From assembly GCA_021818505.1 (NCBI GenBank), contig JAKADX010000027.1, positions 1 to 53,976 of the forward strand: a DNA stretch of 53,976 bases, in the 5' to 3' direction. Shown here one piece after another: positions 11,102 through 18,582 of this stretch. Position numbers and translations under genes: made by a program. Each line of letters starts with the position of its first letter. Position 1 is the first letter of the stretch. The stretch is from Pseudomonadota bacterium. Its GTDB lineage: Bacteria > Pseudomonadota > Alphaproteobacteria > Acetobacterales > Acetobacteraceae. Under the pieces are notes generated by a model, which did not search any database, had not been told where the DNA came from, and saw nothing but the letters and a program-made list of their open reading frames with translations.

Positions 11102-12901
11102 TTGGAGGAAGCCGACACCATCGCCGCCGCCGAGGCAGGAACGCTGCCCGGCCTGTTCCGGGAACGCGTGGCGCGCTCCCCGGATGCCGTCGCCTACCAG
11201 CAGTTCGACGCCGCGGCCGGGCAGTGGCGCGCGCATACCTGGCGCGAGATGCAGGCCCTCGTCGCGCGCTGGCGCGCGGGGTTCGAGCGTGAGGGACTTC
11301 CGCCCGGCGAGCGCGTCGCGGTGGTGCTGCGCAACGGCGTCGAGTGGGTGTGCTTCGATCTGGCGGCGCTGGCGTCTGGGCTGGTCGTGGTGCCGCTCTA
11401 CACCACTGACAGCCTGGAGGGGCTGCTGCACGGCTTGACCGATTCCGGTGCCCGGCTGCTCTTGGTGGAGAGCGCGGAGCAGTGGCGCCCGATCGCGCCG
11501 CACCGTGCCGCGCTGCCGGCGCTGCGAACCGTTCTCTGCCTGCGGGACAGCCCGGCCGACGCCGCACGGCCCCTCGCGGACTGGCTGCCCGCGGAGCCAT
11601 CCGGCGCGCCCGAGCGCGTGGCGGAACCGGGAGGGCTGGCCACGATCATCTACACCTCCGGCGCGACGGGAACGCCCAAGGGAGTGATGCTCTCCCACCG
11701 CAGCATCCTGTTTGTCGCTGAGGCCGTGCTGGACCGCAACCAGGGGATGCGCGGCGACGTGTTCCTCTCCTACCTGCCGCTTGCGCACAGTTTCGAGCGG
11801 GTGGTCGGCTACTACCTGCCGATCATGGCGGGCGGCCGCGTCGTCTATGCCCGCTCGGTCGAGCAGCTTGCCGAAGACCTGCTGACGGCAAGGCCGACCG
11901 TATTGCTGGGTGTTCCGCGCATCTTCGAGCGGCTGCACGGCGCGATCCGGGCCAGGGCGCAGGCGAGCCGCGCCGCCGCCCTGCTGCTCGGCCGCGCCGA
12001 GACGCTCGGCTGGCGCCGATTCGAGGCGGCGCAGGGCCGCGCATCCGCTCCCGGCCTGCTGGCGCGGTCGGAATGGGCCGTGCTGCGGCGCATCGTCGCC
12101 GATCCGGTGCTCGCCCGGCTGGGTGGCCGGGTGCGCCTGGCGGTCAGCGGCGGGGCGCCGCTGCCAGCGCATGTCGCCCGCAGCCTCACCGCCCTCGGCC
12201 TGCCGCTGGTCGAAGGATACGGGCTGACCGAGGCCGCCTCCGCCGTGACCGGCAATGACGTGCGCTGCCCGGTGCCAGGCTCGGTCGGCCCACCCTTGCG
12301 CGGCATCGAGGTTTCGCTCGGCGCCGAGAGCGAACTGCTGGTGCGCGGGCCGGGCCTGATGCTGGGCTACTGGAACCGGCCCGACCTGACGCGCGCCGCC
12401 ATCGACGAGTCCGGCTGGCTGCACACCGGCGATACCGGCGCAATCCGCGACGGCCGGGTCTGGGTGCGCGGCCGGCTGAAGGACGTCCTGGTCACCTCGA
12501 CCGGCGAGAAGGTTTCCGCGACCGAGTTGGAGGCCGCGATCGCAACCGATCCGCTGGTCGAGCAGGTCGTCGTGCTCGGCGACGGACGGCCCTATCTTGT
12601 CGCGCTGCTGGTGTTGCGCCGGGCGGGGTGGCGCGACCTTGCCGGGCGCCTGGGACTGCCCCCGGCCGATCCGGGGTCGCTGCGCGCCCCTTCCGCCGTC
12701 GCCGCCGTCCAGGCGCGGGTGACGGCGACGCTCGCCACGTTCCCTGACCACGCGCAGGTGCGCGGGATAAGCCTCTCGCTTGACCCGTGGACGATCGCCG
12801 AGGGCCTGCTGACCCCCACGCTCAAGCCGAAGCGCGCGCGGCTGGAGGCGCGCTTCGCCGAAGACATCCGGCGCCTGTACCGGGGACACCTGGGCGCGTG
12901 A
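11102..12901 (+). CDS. Long-chain acyl-CoA synthetase (AMP-binding)
   Basis: A 599-residue AMP-forming ligase of the eukaryote-like long-chain acyl-CoA synthetase branch (FadD15-like). It makes acyl-CoA from fatty acid, ATP and CoA. Core motif IIYTSGATGTPKGVMLSH is near 181-198, LVEGYGLTEAAS near 368, and LHTGDTGAIRDGRVWVRGRL with KDVLVTSTGEKVSATELE near 440-475. The start is TTG 11102, with GGGAGAG six bases upstream; no better ATG exists. The 161 bp between this gene and the minus-strand ligase fusion must hold promoters for both, and the pairing suggests joint work in lipid acylation or recycling. Confidence 0.88.
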   Translation: MEEADTIAAAEAGTLPGLFRERVARSPDAVAYQQFDAAAGQWRAHTWREMQALVARWRAGFEREGLPPGERVAVVLRNGVEWVCFDLAALASGLVVVPLYTTDSLEGLLHGLTDSGARLLLVESAEQWRPIAPHRAALPALRTVLCLRDSPADAARPLADWLPAEPSGAPERVAEPGGLATIIYTSGATGTPKGVMLSHRSILFVAEAVLDRNQGMRGDVFLSYLPLAHSFERVVGYYLPIMAGGRVVYARSVEQLAEDLLTARPTVLLGVPRIFERLHGAIRARAQASRAAALLLGRAETLGWRRFEAAQGRASAPGLLARSEWAVLRRIVADPVLARLGGRVRLAVSGGAPLPAHVARSLTALGLPLVEGYGLTEAASAVTGNDVRCPVPGSVGPPLRGIEVSLGAESELLVRGPGLMLGYWNRPDLTRAAIDESGWLHTGDTGAIRDGRVWVRGRLKDVLVTSTGEKVSATELEAAIATDPLVEQVVVLGDGRPYLVALLVLRRAGWRDLAGRLGLPPADPGSLRAPSAVAAVQARVTATLATFPDHAQVRGISLSLDPWTIAEGLLTPTLKPKRARLEARFAEDIRRLYRGHLGA

Positions 12902-12916
12902 CCGCGCGCGCTCGAT

Positions 12917-14944
12917 TCATGGTCCGACGCTGATCTCCAGCCAGCCACGGGGATCGAACCGTCCGCGATCATGCGCGCGCAACAGCACCGTCGTCGTCTC
13001 GGATTCGATGATGCAGGGTCCGGCGAGGTCATCGACGCCGAGCGCCGCGAACCGGTGGACCGGAACCTCGATCCAGGCACCGAGATGAATCCGCCGCCCC
13101 CGGCTCGCCATCGGCGCAGGCGGCTGGGACCATCCGGTGCCCATGGACTGGAACCGGCCGGTGACCGCGCAGCGCGCATTCACCAGCACGACGTCCTGGT
13201 CGCGCAGGGCGTAGGTGTAGAGCGCCTCGTGGCGGGCGTGAAACGCATCGGCGATCGCGTCCGGCAGTATGGCGTCATCGCGCTCCAGGCAATCATCCAG
13301 CGGGACCGGAATCTCGAACACCTGTTCGCCATAGCGCATGTCGGCGGACCGGCTCACTTCGAGCGGCCCCTCGAACCAGCGCAACCGCGCGCGCCCTTCC
13401 GCCTCCATCTCCGCGAACGCCGCGCGCAGCGGCGCGACCGCGATGCCGCCGCCCTGCACCTGACTGCGCGTCAGTTCGACCCGCAGGTCGGTGTTGAGCA
13501 TCCCCCAGGCCGACAGCACCGAGGCGTGGAACGGGATCACGACGCGCGGGATGCCGAGTTCGGCAGCGACGGCCGAGACATGCAGCCCCGCCGCGCCGCC
13601 GAAGGCGAGCAAGGCGTGCCGGCGCGGGTCCACGCCACGCCGCACGCTCGCCACCCGCACGCCATCGGCCATCCGCGCGTTGACGAGACGATGAATTCCG
13701 GCGGCGGTTGCATCCCGGTCGAGTCCGAGGCTCTGGCCAAGCGATTCCACGGCACGTTCCGCCGCCGCGAGGTCCAGGCGCAGACCTCCGCCGAGCGAGA
13801 CGGCCAGATAGCCCAGGCAGAGATTGGCGTCCGTGACCGTCGGGCGCGCGCCGCCACGGCCGTAGCACGCAGGCCCCGGATCGGCCCCCGCGCTCTCCGG
13901 CCCCACCTGCAGCAGGCCGGAGCGATCCAGTTGCGCGATCGATCCGCCGCCGGCGCCCAGCGTGACGATGTCGAGCATCGGCAGCGCGATCCGTGCATCG
14001 CCGATGGACCGGCCCGCCGACAGCATCGCGCGCCCGTCGCGTAGCAACGCGATGTCGGTGCTGGTGCCGCCCATGTCGAAGGTGATGAGGTCGCCGCCGA
14101 TGCCGGCACGCGACAGCGCCAGCCCCGCCGCGACACCGCCGGCGGGGCCGGACAGCGCCGTGCCGACGGTCAGGCGCGACGCTTCGGCGGCCGAGGCGAC
14201 GCCGCCATGCGACATGATGACGAACAGTGGCCCCGCGAAGCCCGATTCCCGCAGCCGTGCCTGCAGCCGCTCCAGATACGCATGGATGATCGGGCCGACC
14301 ATCGCATTGGCGACAGTGGTGGAGAACCGCTCGAACTCCTTGATCTGCGGCAGCACGTCCGACGACGCCGTGACGAAGGCGTCCGGCAGGCGGCGCCGCG
14401 CCTCCGCGGCGACGGCCCGCTCATGTTCCGGGTTGCACCAGGCGTGCAACAGGCAGACGGCGACCGCCCGCACCTGCTCCGCCGTAAGGATGTCGAGCGC
14501 GCGCGCCACCGATCCCATGTCGAGCGGCACGTCCACCGATCCGTCGGCGCGCAGGCGTTCGCGGATGGGCAGGCGCAGGCGCCTGGGCACCAGCGGCGCG
14601 GGCGGCGGCATCCGCAGATTGTAGCGGTCGGGCTTCAGTCCTTCCCGCATGTCGATCACGTCGCGATGCCCTTCGGTCGTCAGCAGGCCGACGCTCGCGG
14701 TCTTGCGCTCCAGCAGGGCGTTGGTCGCGGCGGTCGTGCCATGCACGATGCGCCCGGTTTCACCCAGCAGTGCGCGCAGGTCGCGGCCGGCGGCCGATGC
14801 CGCGAGGTGCAGCGCCGCCATGACGCCATCCGACTGGTCCTGGGGCGTTGTCGGCGCCTTGGCGACTGTCACCGTGCCGTCCGACGCGGTCAGCACGATG
14901 TCGGTGAAGGTGCCGCCCACGTCGATGCCGATGGTCCAGCGCAT
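12917..14944 (-). CDS. hyuA: Hydantoinase/oxoprolinase A subunit
   Basis: A 675-residue ATP-dependent amidohydrolase subunit of the N-methylhydantoinase A/5-oxoprolinase family, which opens cyclic amides at the cost of ATP. ASKHA-type phosphate loops are clear: IGIDVGGTFTDIVLT at residues 5-19, ITFDMGGTSTDIAL near 290, and LGAGGGSIA near 326, followed by GADPGPACYGRGG. ATG 14944 shares one base with the stop of the B subunit (TGATG), so the subunits are coupled. The frame is open upstream of ATG 14944 only because it overlaps hyuB in another frame. Substrate (hydantoin, oxoproline or another lactam) is not determinable. Confidence 0.9.
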   Translation of the reverse strand: MRWTIGIDVGGTFTDIVLTASDGTVTVAKAPTTPQDQSDGVMAALHLAASAAGRDLRALLGETGRIVHGTTAATNALLERKTASVGLLTTEGHRDVIDMREGLKPDRYNLRMPPPAPLVPRRLRLPIRERLRADGSVDVPLDMGSVARALDILTAEQVRAVAVCLLHAWCNPEHERAVAAEARRRLPDAFVTASSDVLPQIKEFERFSTTVANAMVGPIIHAYLERLQARLRESGFAGPLFVIMSHGGVASAAEASRLTVGTALSGPAGGVAAGLALSRAGIGGDLITFDMGGTSTDIALLRDGRAMLSAGRSIGDARIALPMLDIVTLGAGGGSIAQLDRSGLLQVGPESAGADPGPACYGRGGARPTVTDANLCLGYLAVSLGGGLRLDLAAAERAVESLGQSLGLDRDATAAGIHRLVNARMADGVRVASVRRGVDPRRHALLAFGGAAGLHVSAVAAELGIPRVVIPFHASVLSAWGMLNTDLRVELTRSQVQGGGIAVAPLRAAFAEMEAEGRARLRWFEGPLEVSRSADMRYGEQVFEIPVPLDDCLERDDAILPDAIADAFHARHEALYTYALRDQDVVLVNARCAVTGRFQSMGTGWSQPPAPMASRGRRIHLGAWIEVPVHRFAALGVDDLAGPCIIESETTTVLLRAHDRGRFDPRGWLEISVGP

Positions 14945-16578
14945 CAGGCCAGCCCCTCCTCCGCATCGGCCGCGCGCGCCGCCGGGTCGCGCCGCGCGGG
15001 ATCGCCCCATCCGCCGCCGCCGCCGGAGAGCACGTGCAGCACCGTCGCCGGCGGCATGACGATCCCCGTCTCCTTGGTGCGCAGCAGGCGCACGCCGGCT
15101 CCCGGCGCTGCCATCGTGTAATGGTGCGGTGCGCCATCGCCGCCCCCGCACATGCCGCGCGCGCCATGCCGCGCCCCGTCGCCGGCGGTGTTCGCGCGGG
15201 CCGGGCGCTCCGTCTCCAGCCGCAGCGACAAATCGCCCCCGGTGCCGCCGCGGAATTGTCCGTCCCCGGCCGAGCCGGGGCGGAATTCGTGCCGCTCGAA
15301 GAACAGCGGGAAGCGGCTCTCCGTCACCTCGATGCTGCCGAACTTGATGCCGCCCGCGGAGTGCCACTCGCCCGCCCCGTTCCACCCGTCGCCGCCGGCC
15401 GAGCCGCCGCCGCCGGGGCGCGCCTGGAACAGGTGCCAGATGAAGCGGCGACGGGTTCGCGGGTTCTCGCCCTCGATAGCGATACGGAAGCGCCGCCCCC
15501 ATCCGCCCATCGCGCGCTGTGGACAGGCCGCCGAGAGTGCCACGATCACCGCCTCCACGATTTCGTTGGAGCAGTGGCTGGTGCAGAGCGTCACCGGCGC
15601 ACCGACCTCGGCCCAGACGACCGTGCCGGGGCGCGCAACGACGGTGAGCGGGCGGAACGCGCCTTCGTTGCGCGCCACGTCGGGGTCGAGCAGGAAGGCG
15701 AAGGCCATCGCGACCGCCGACTGCATGTTCGCGTGCGAGGAATTCACGAAGCCACGGACCTGCGCATCGGAGGCGGTAAGGTCCACCTCCACCGAACTGC
15801 CGCGCTTCGTCACCCGCGCGCGGATCGCGATGTCGGTGGCGCCGTGGCCGTCATCGTCGAGCAGCGCCACGCCCTCGAACACGCCGTCGTCCCAGGACGC
15901 GACGATGGCGCGCGCATGGCGCTCCGCCGCGTCCAGCATCGCATCCACGGCCTCGTCCAGGACCGCCTCGCCGAGTTCGGCGAGGATCGCCGTGAGCCGC
16001 TGTTCGCCGAGACGCGCGGCGCCGATCATGGCGGCGAGGTCGCCGCGGAACTCGCGCGGATGGCGAACATTGGCGGCCAGCATCGCCGCCAGATCCTCCC
16101 GGATCGCGCCGTTCTCGGTCAGGCGGATCGGCGGGACGCGCAGCCCCTCCTGCCAGATCTCCGTGGCGGCGGGATTGTAGCCGCCGTGCGTCGCACCGCC
16201 GATGTCGCTCTGATGCGCGCGCACGACCGACCAGAACACTGTCCGCGCGCTGACCAGCACCGGCACGAAGGCAGTCAGGTCGGGCAGGTGGCTGCCGCCG
16301 TGATAGGGGTCGTTGAGCAGGTAGACGTCGCCCGCGGCCGGCGTCGGGAACGCGGCGGCAACGGCCCGCACTGCCCAGGGCATCGCGCCGACATGGACCG
16401 GTATATGGTCCGCCTGCGCGATCAGCCGCCCCGGTCCATCAACCAGGGCGATCGAGAAATCGCGCGAGGAATTGAGGATTTGCGAATAGGCGGTGCGCAG
16501 CATCGCCTCGCCCATCTCCTCCACGACCGAGACGAGGCGGTTCTGCAGGACGGCGACGGTGACCGGGTCGATGGGCAA
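14944..16578 (-). CDS. hyuB: Hydantoinase/oxoprolinase B subunit
   Basis: A 544-residue partner of the A subunit. Family blocks: MGEAMLRTAYSQILNSSRDF near 20-39, VYLLNDPYHGGSHLPDLTAF near 85, RAHQSDIGGATHGGYNP near 120, and FRGGTGGDLSLRLE towards the C-terminus. The start is TTG 16578: AGGAGG sits eight bases upstream and homology starts at once (LPIDPVTVAVLQNRL). The ATG at 16782 would add 68 low-complexity residues. It is the first gene of a two-gene unit. The 124 bp upstream separate it from the phosphatase gene on the same strand. Confidence 0.9.
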   Translation of the reverse strand: MPIDPVTVAVLQNRLVSVVEEMGEAMLRTAYSQILNSSRDFSIALVDGPGRLIAQADHIPVHVGAMPWAVRAVAAAFPTPAAGDVYLLNDPYHGGSHLPDLTAFVPVLVSARTVFWSVVRAHQSDIGGATHGGYNPAATEIWQEGLRVPPIRLTENGAIREDLAAMLAANVRHPREFRGDLAAMIGAARLGEQRLTAILAELGEAVLDEAVDAMLDAAERHARAIVASWDDGVFEGVALLDDDGHGATDIAIRARVTKRGSSVEVDLTASDAQVRGFVNSSHANMQSAVAMAFAFLLDPDVARNEGAFRPLTVVARPGTVVWAEVGAPVTLCTSHCSNEIVEAVIVALSAACPQRAMGGWGRRFRIAIEGENPRTRRRFIWHLFQARPGGGGSAGGDGWNGAGEWHSAGGIKFGSIEVTESRFPLFFERHEFRPGSAGDGQFRGGTGGDLSLRLETERPARANTAGDGARHGARGMCGGGDGAPHHYTMAAPGAGVRLLRTKETGIVMPPATVLHVLSGGGGGWGDPARRDPAARAADAEEGLA

Positions 16579-16702
16579 GACGATGACCTCCTGACGGCGG
16601 GCGCGGGCATGGGCGGCGGCTGCGCGCCCACATCGGTGCCGTGCGCGTGCGCGGGATGCAACAAGGGCGTCGTTTTCTCGCAGGGTCGCCGGCGGCGCAT
16701 GG

Positions 16703-18247
16703 TCAGCCGGCTTCGACGATCTCCGTCCGGCGCACGCCCGCCGCATTGGCCAGCAGCCTGAGCCGGTCAGCCACCACCTCACTCTCGGGCACCCTGGCCG
16801 TGCGCCGGACCTGCAGCAGGACCTTGCTGTCGTCGATCTGCAGGCGGGCGGATGCGAGAATGTCCGGGACGCCGCCCGACAGGCGATAGCCCAGCAGAAA
16901 AACGCGGCCCAGAAGCTGCGCCCGGCGCCGCAGTTCCGGCGTCAACAGCCCGATCGCGGGCTGCAGCGCCGGATCGGCGGCGGCACCGCCGTAGCGGGCA
17001 TGGATGGTCGCGGCGAGGAACACCCGCTCGGCGTGGTCGAGCCCGATCAGCGGGAGCCGCAGCAACCGCCGGTAACTCTCCGCGGCGCGCAGCCCGGCCT
17101 CGTCTCGCCAGGCGTAGTCCGACAGCGCGCAGGCGGCGACGCGCAGCCGCTGCTCGGCCGCGGTTTCGCCGGCGAACAGTGGTGCCGTCCACGCCGCCAG
17201 CGCGGCGGCGAAGGCGGGCACGCGCGCGAATGGCAGACCGAACGCCTGAGCGCCCTCGACCAGCGGATCGAGGTAGCGTTCGGCGGGCCGGAGCTGTTCG
17301 TAGAGCCAGCCTTCCCGCACGCCCAGCATGGAGAACACCACGCGCCGCGACCGCACCCGCTTGAGCACGCGGTCGAGCACCAGGGCCGCCGCGGGCAGGC
17401 TGGCGGCCCGGCGGGTCGCAAGCCCCGGCAACGCGGCGATCTTCGCAGGCGGCAGCTTCAGGATCGACTTGGCGAAGTCGCGCAACTCGTCCGCCGCGAC
17501 GGTGTAGCCGTGAACGACCTGCACCGGTGCCGCGCGCGCTGCCAGATGCACGCGGGCAAGCGCGCGCCAGCCGCCGCCCACGGCATAGAAGACGGGCCGG
17601 GTCAGGTCCTCGGGCACCAGGTCGCGCAGAGTTGCGTCGATGCGCGCGCGCGCGTCCGCCGTGCCGGCCTCCAGCATCGCACGCACCGGCAGCGCCCCCA
17701 GCGGCAGGCTGTGGCGGCGCTCGCCGACACGATCGTCCAGTGCCTCCGCGAGTTCCAGGCTGCCGCCGCCCATGTCGCCGACCAGCCCGGTCGGCCGGTA
17801 GAAGCCGGAGATGACGCCCAGCGCGCCGAAATACGCCTCCTCCGCGCCACTCAGCACGCGCACCGCAAGGCCCGTCTGCCCGGCGATCTCTGCCACCAGC
17901 GCGGGGCCGTTACTGGCCTGCCGCACCGCTTCGGTCGCGAGCACGTCGATGCGGCCGACTGCGAGGGCCTCGGCGATGGCCCGAAAGCGGCGCAGCGCCG
18001 CAAGCGTACGGGCCACCCCGTCGGGTGCCAGCGCGCCGGTGCGCGCGAAGCCCTCGCCGAGCTGGCACAGCGCCTTCTCATTGAATCGCGGGAACGGCGC
18101 CCGGCCGAGTTCGTCGTACACGACAAGACGCACCGAATTGGAGCCGATGTCGATGACCGCGTAGGGCAGGCGACCGGCGCGGCTGAAGCGTTCGGGCGAC
18201 AGATCCAGGGGGCGTTCTGGTTCGGGGCCCCGGCCGGGCGTGTCCAT
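16703..18247 (-). CDS. Ppx/GppA family exopolyphosphatase
   Basis: A 514-residue member of the Ppx/GppA family, which hydrolyses polyphosphate or the gamma-phosphate of pppGpp. The N-terminal ASKHA domain shows YAVIDIGSNSVRLVVYDELG (near 29-48), ATEAVRQASNGP and LVGDMGGGSLELAEA (near 153). The C-terminal half is helical and matches the HD-like region of long alphaproteobacterial homologues, with LDHAERVFLAATIHARYGG. ATG 18247 has AGGAGGAG seven bases upstream, while the much longer open frame beyond it has no such site. Ppx and GppA activity cannot be separated by eye. Confidence 0.87.
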   Translation of the reverse strand: MDTPGRGPEPERPLDLSPERFSRAGRLPYAVIDIGSNSVRLVVYDELGRAPFPRFNEKALCQLGEGFARTGALAPDGVARTLAALRRFRAIAEALAVGRIDVLATEAVRQASNGPALVAEIAGQTGLAVRVLSGAEEAYFGALGVISGFYRPTGLVGDMGGGSLELAEALDDRVGERRHSLPLGALPVRAMLEAGTADARARIDATLRDLVPEDLTRPVFYAVGGGWRALARVHLAARAAPVQVVHGYTVAADELRDFAKSILKLPPAKIAALPGLATRRAASLPAAALVLDRVLKRVRSRRVVFSMLGVREGWLYEQLRPAERYLDPLVEGAQAFGLPFARVPAFAAALAAWTAPLFAGETAAEQRLRVAACALSDYAWRDEAGLRAAESYRRLLRLPLIGLDHAERVFLAATIHARYGGAAADPALQPAIGLLTPELRRRAQLLGRVFLLGYRLSGGVPDILASARLQIDDSKVLLQVRRTARVPESEVVADRLRLLANAAGVRRTEIVEAG

Positions 18248-18543
18248 CGGCGCTCCTCCTGCTGCTTCCCGGTGCATCGCCGCGCTGCCAACAGGCCCGA
18301 CAGCGGCGGGTTGCATGGCGCTGCTTCGATCACCGGCGGAAATGCCCTCGATGAGCTTCGGTCGGCGAGTGTAATGCTCATCGTCACGCAAATTCCATTT
18401 GCCGCTCCGACGTGACCGTACTACCTTAAAATAACATTTATTATCGGCCTGACCGCCGCGCCGTCCGAGACCGGCGGCTGAATGGTTCCGGCTACAGACC
18501 AACCTCACAGAGTCGCGGTGCGTCGCCAGAACAGGGGACAGCG
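18248..18543. other. Intergenic control region before the 16-kb cluster
   Basis: About 300 bp between the divergent phosphatase gene and the large cluster. It contains the most AT-rich patch of the central window (18421-18445, CTACCTTAAAATAACATTTATTATC), which is probably where the cluster promoter lies. I could not fit a convincing -35/-10 pair: candidate -35 boxes have spacings of 20 or more. No protein-like frame and no strong hairpin were seen. Confidence 0.4.
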
Positions 18544-18582
18544 ATGACTCGTGCCGTATCGCATCCGGCTCGCAATGGCTGA
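18544..18582 (+). CDS. Possible 12-residue leader peptide of the cluster
   Basis: ATG 18544 has the best ribosome binding site of the region (AGGGG at 18533-18537, six-base spacer) but opens a frame of only 12 codons, MTRAVSHPARNG. Its stop (18580-18582) lies just after the ATG of the phosphoesterase gene (18575), sharing ATGGCTGA. The main gene has no good site of its own, so it may be translated by coupling to this leader. Alternatively, the site serves the GTG at 18551 with long spacing. Confidence 0.35.
   Translation: MTRAVSHPARNG

Noticed and set aside
10941-11600. N-terminal extension of the ACP-ligase-PlsC gene up to 11600
   Set aside because: The extension is low-complexity Arg/Ala/Pro and runs antisense through the start of the acyl-CoA synthetase gene; the carrier domain begins after ATG 10940.
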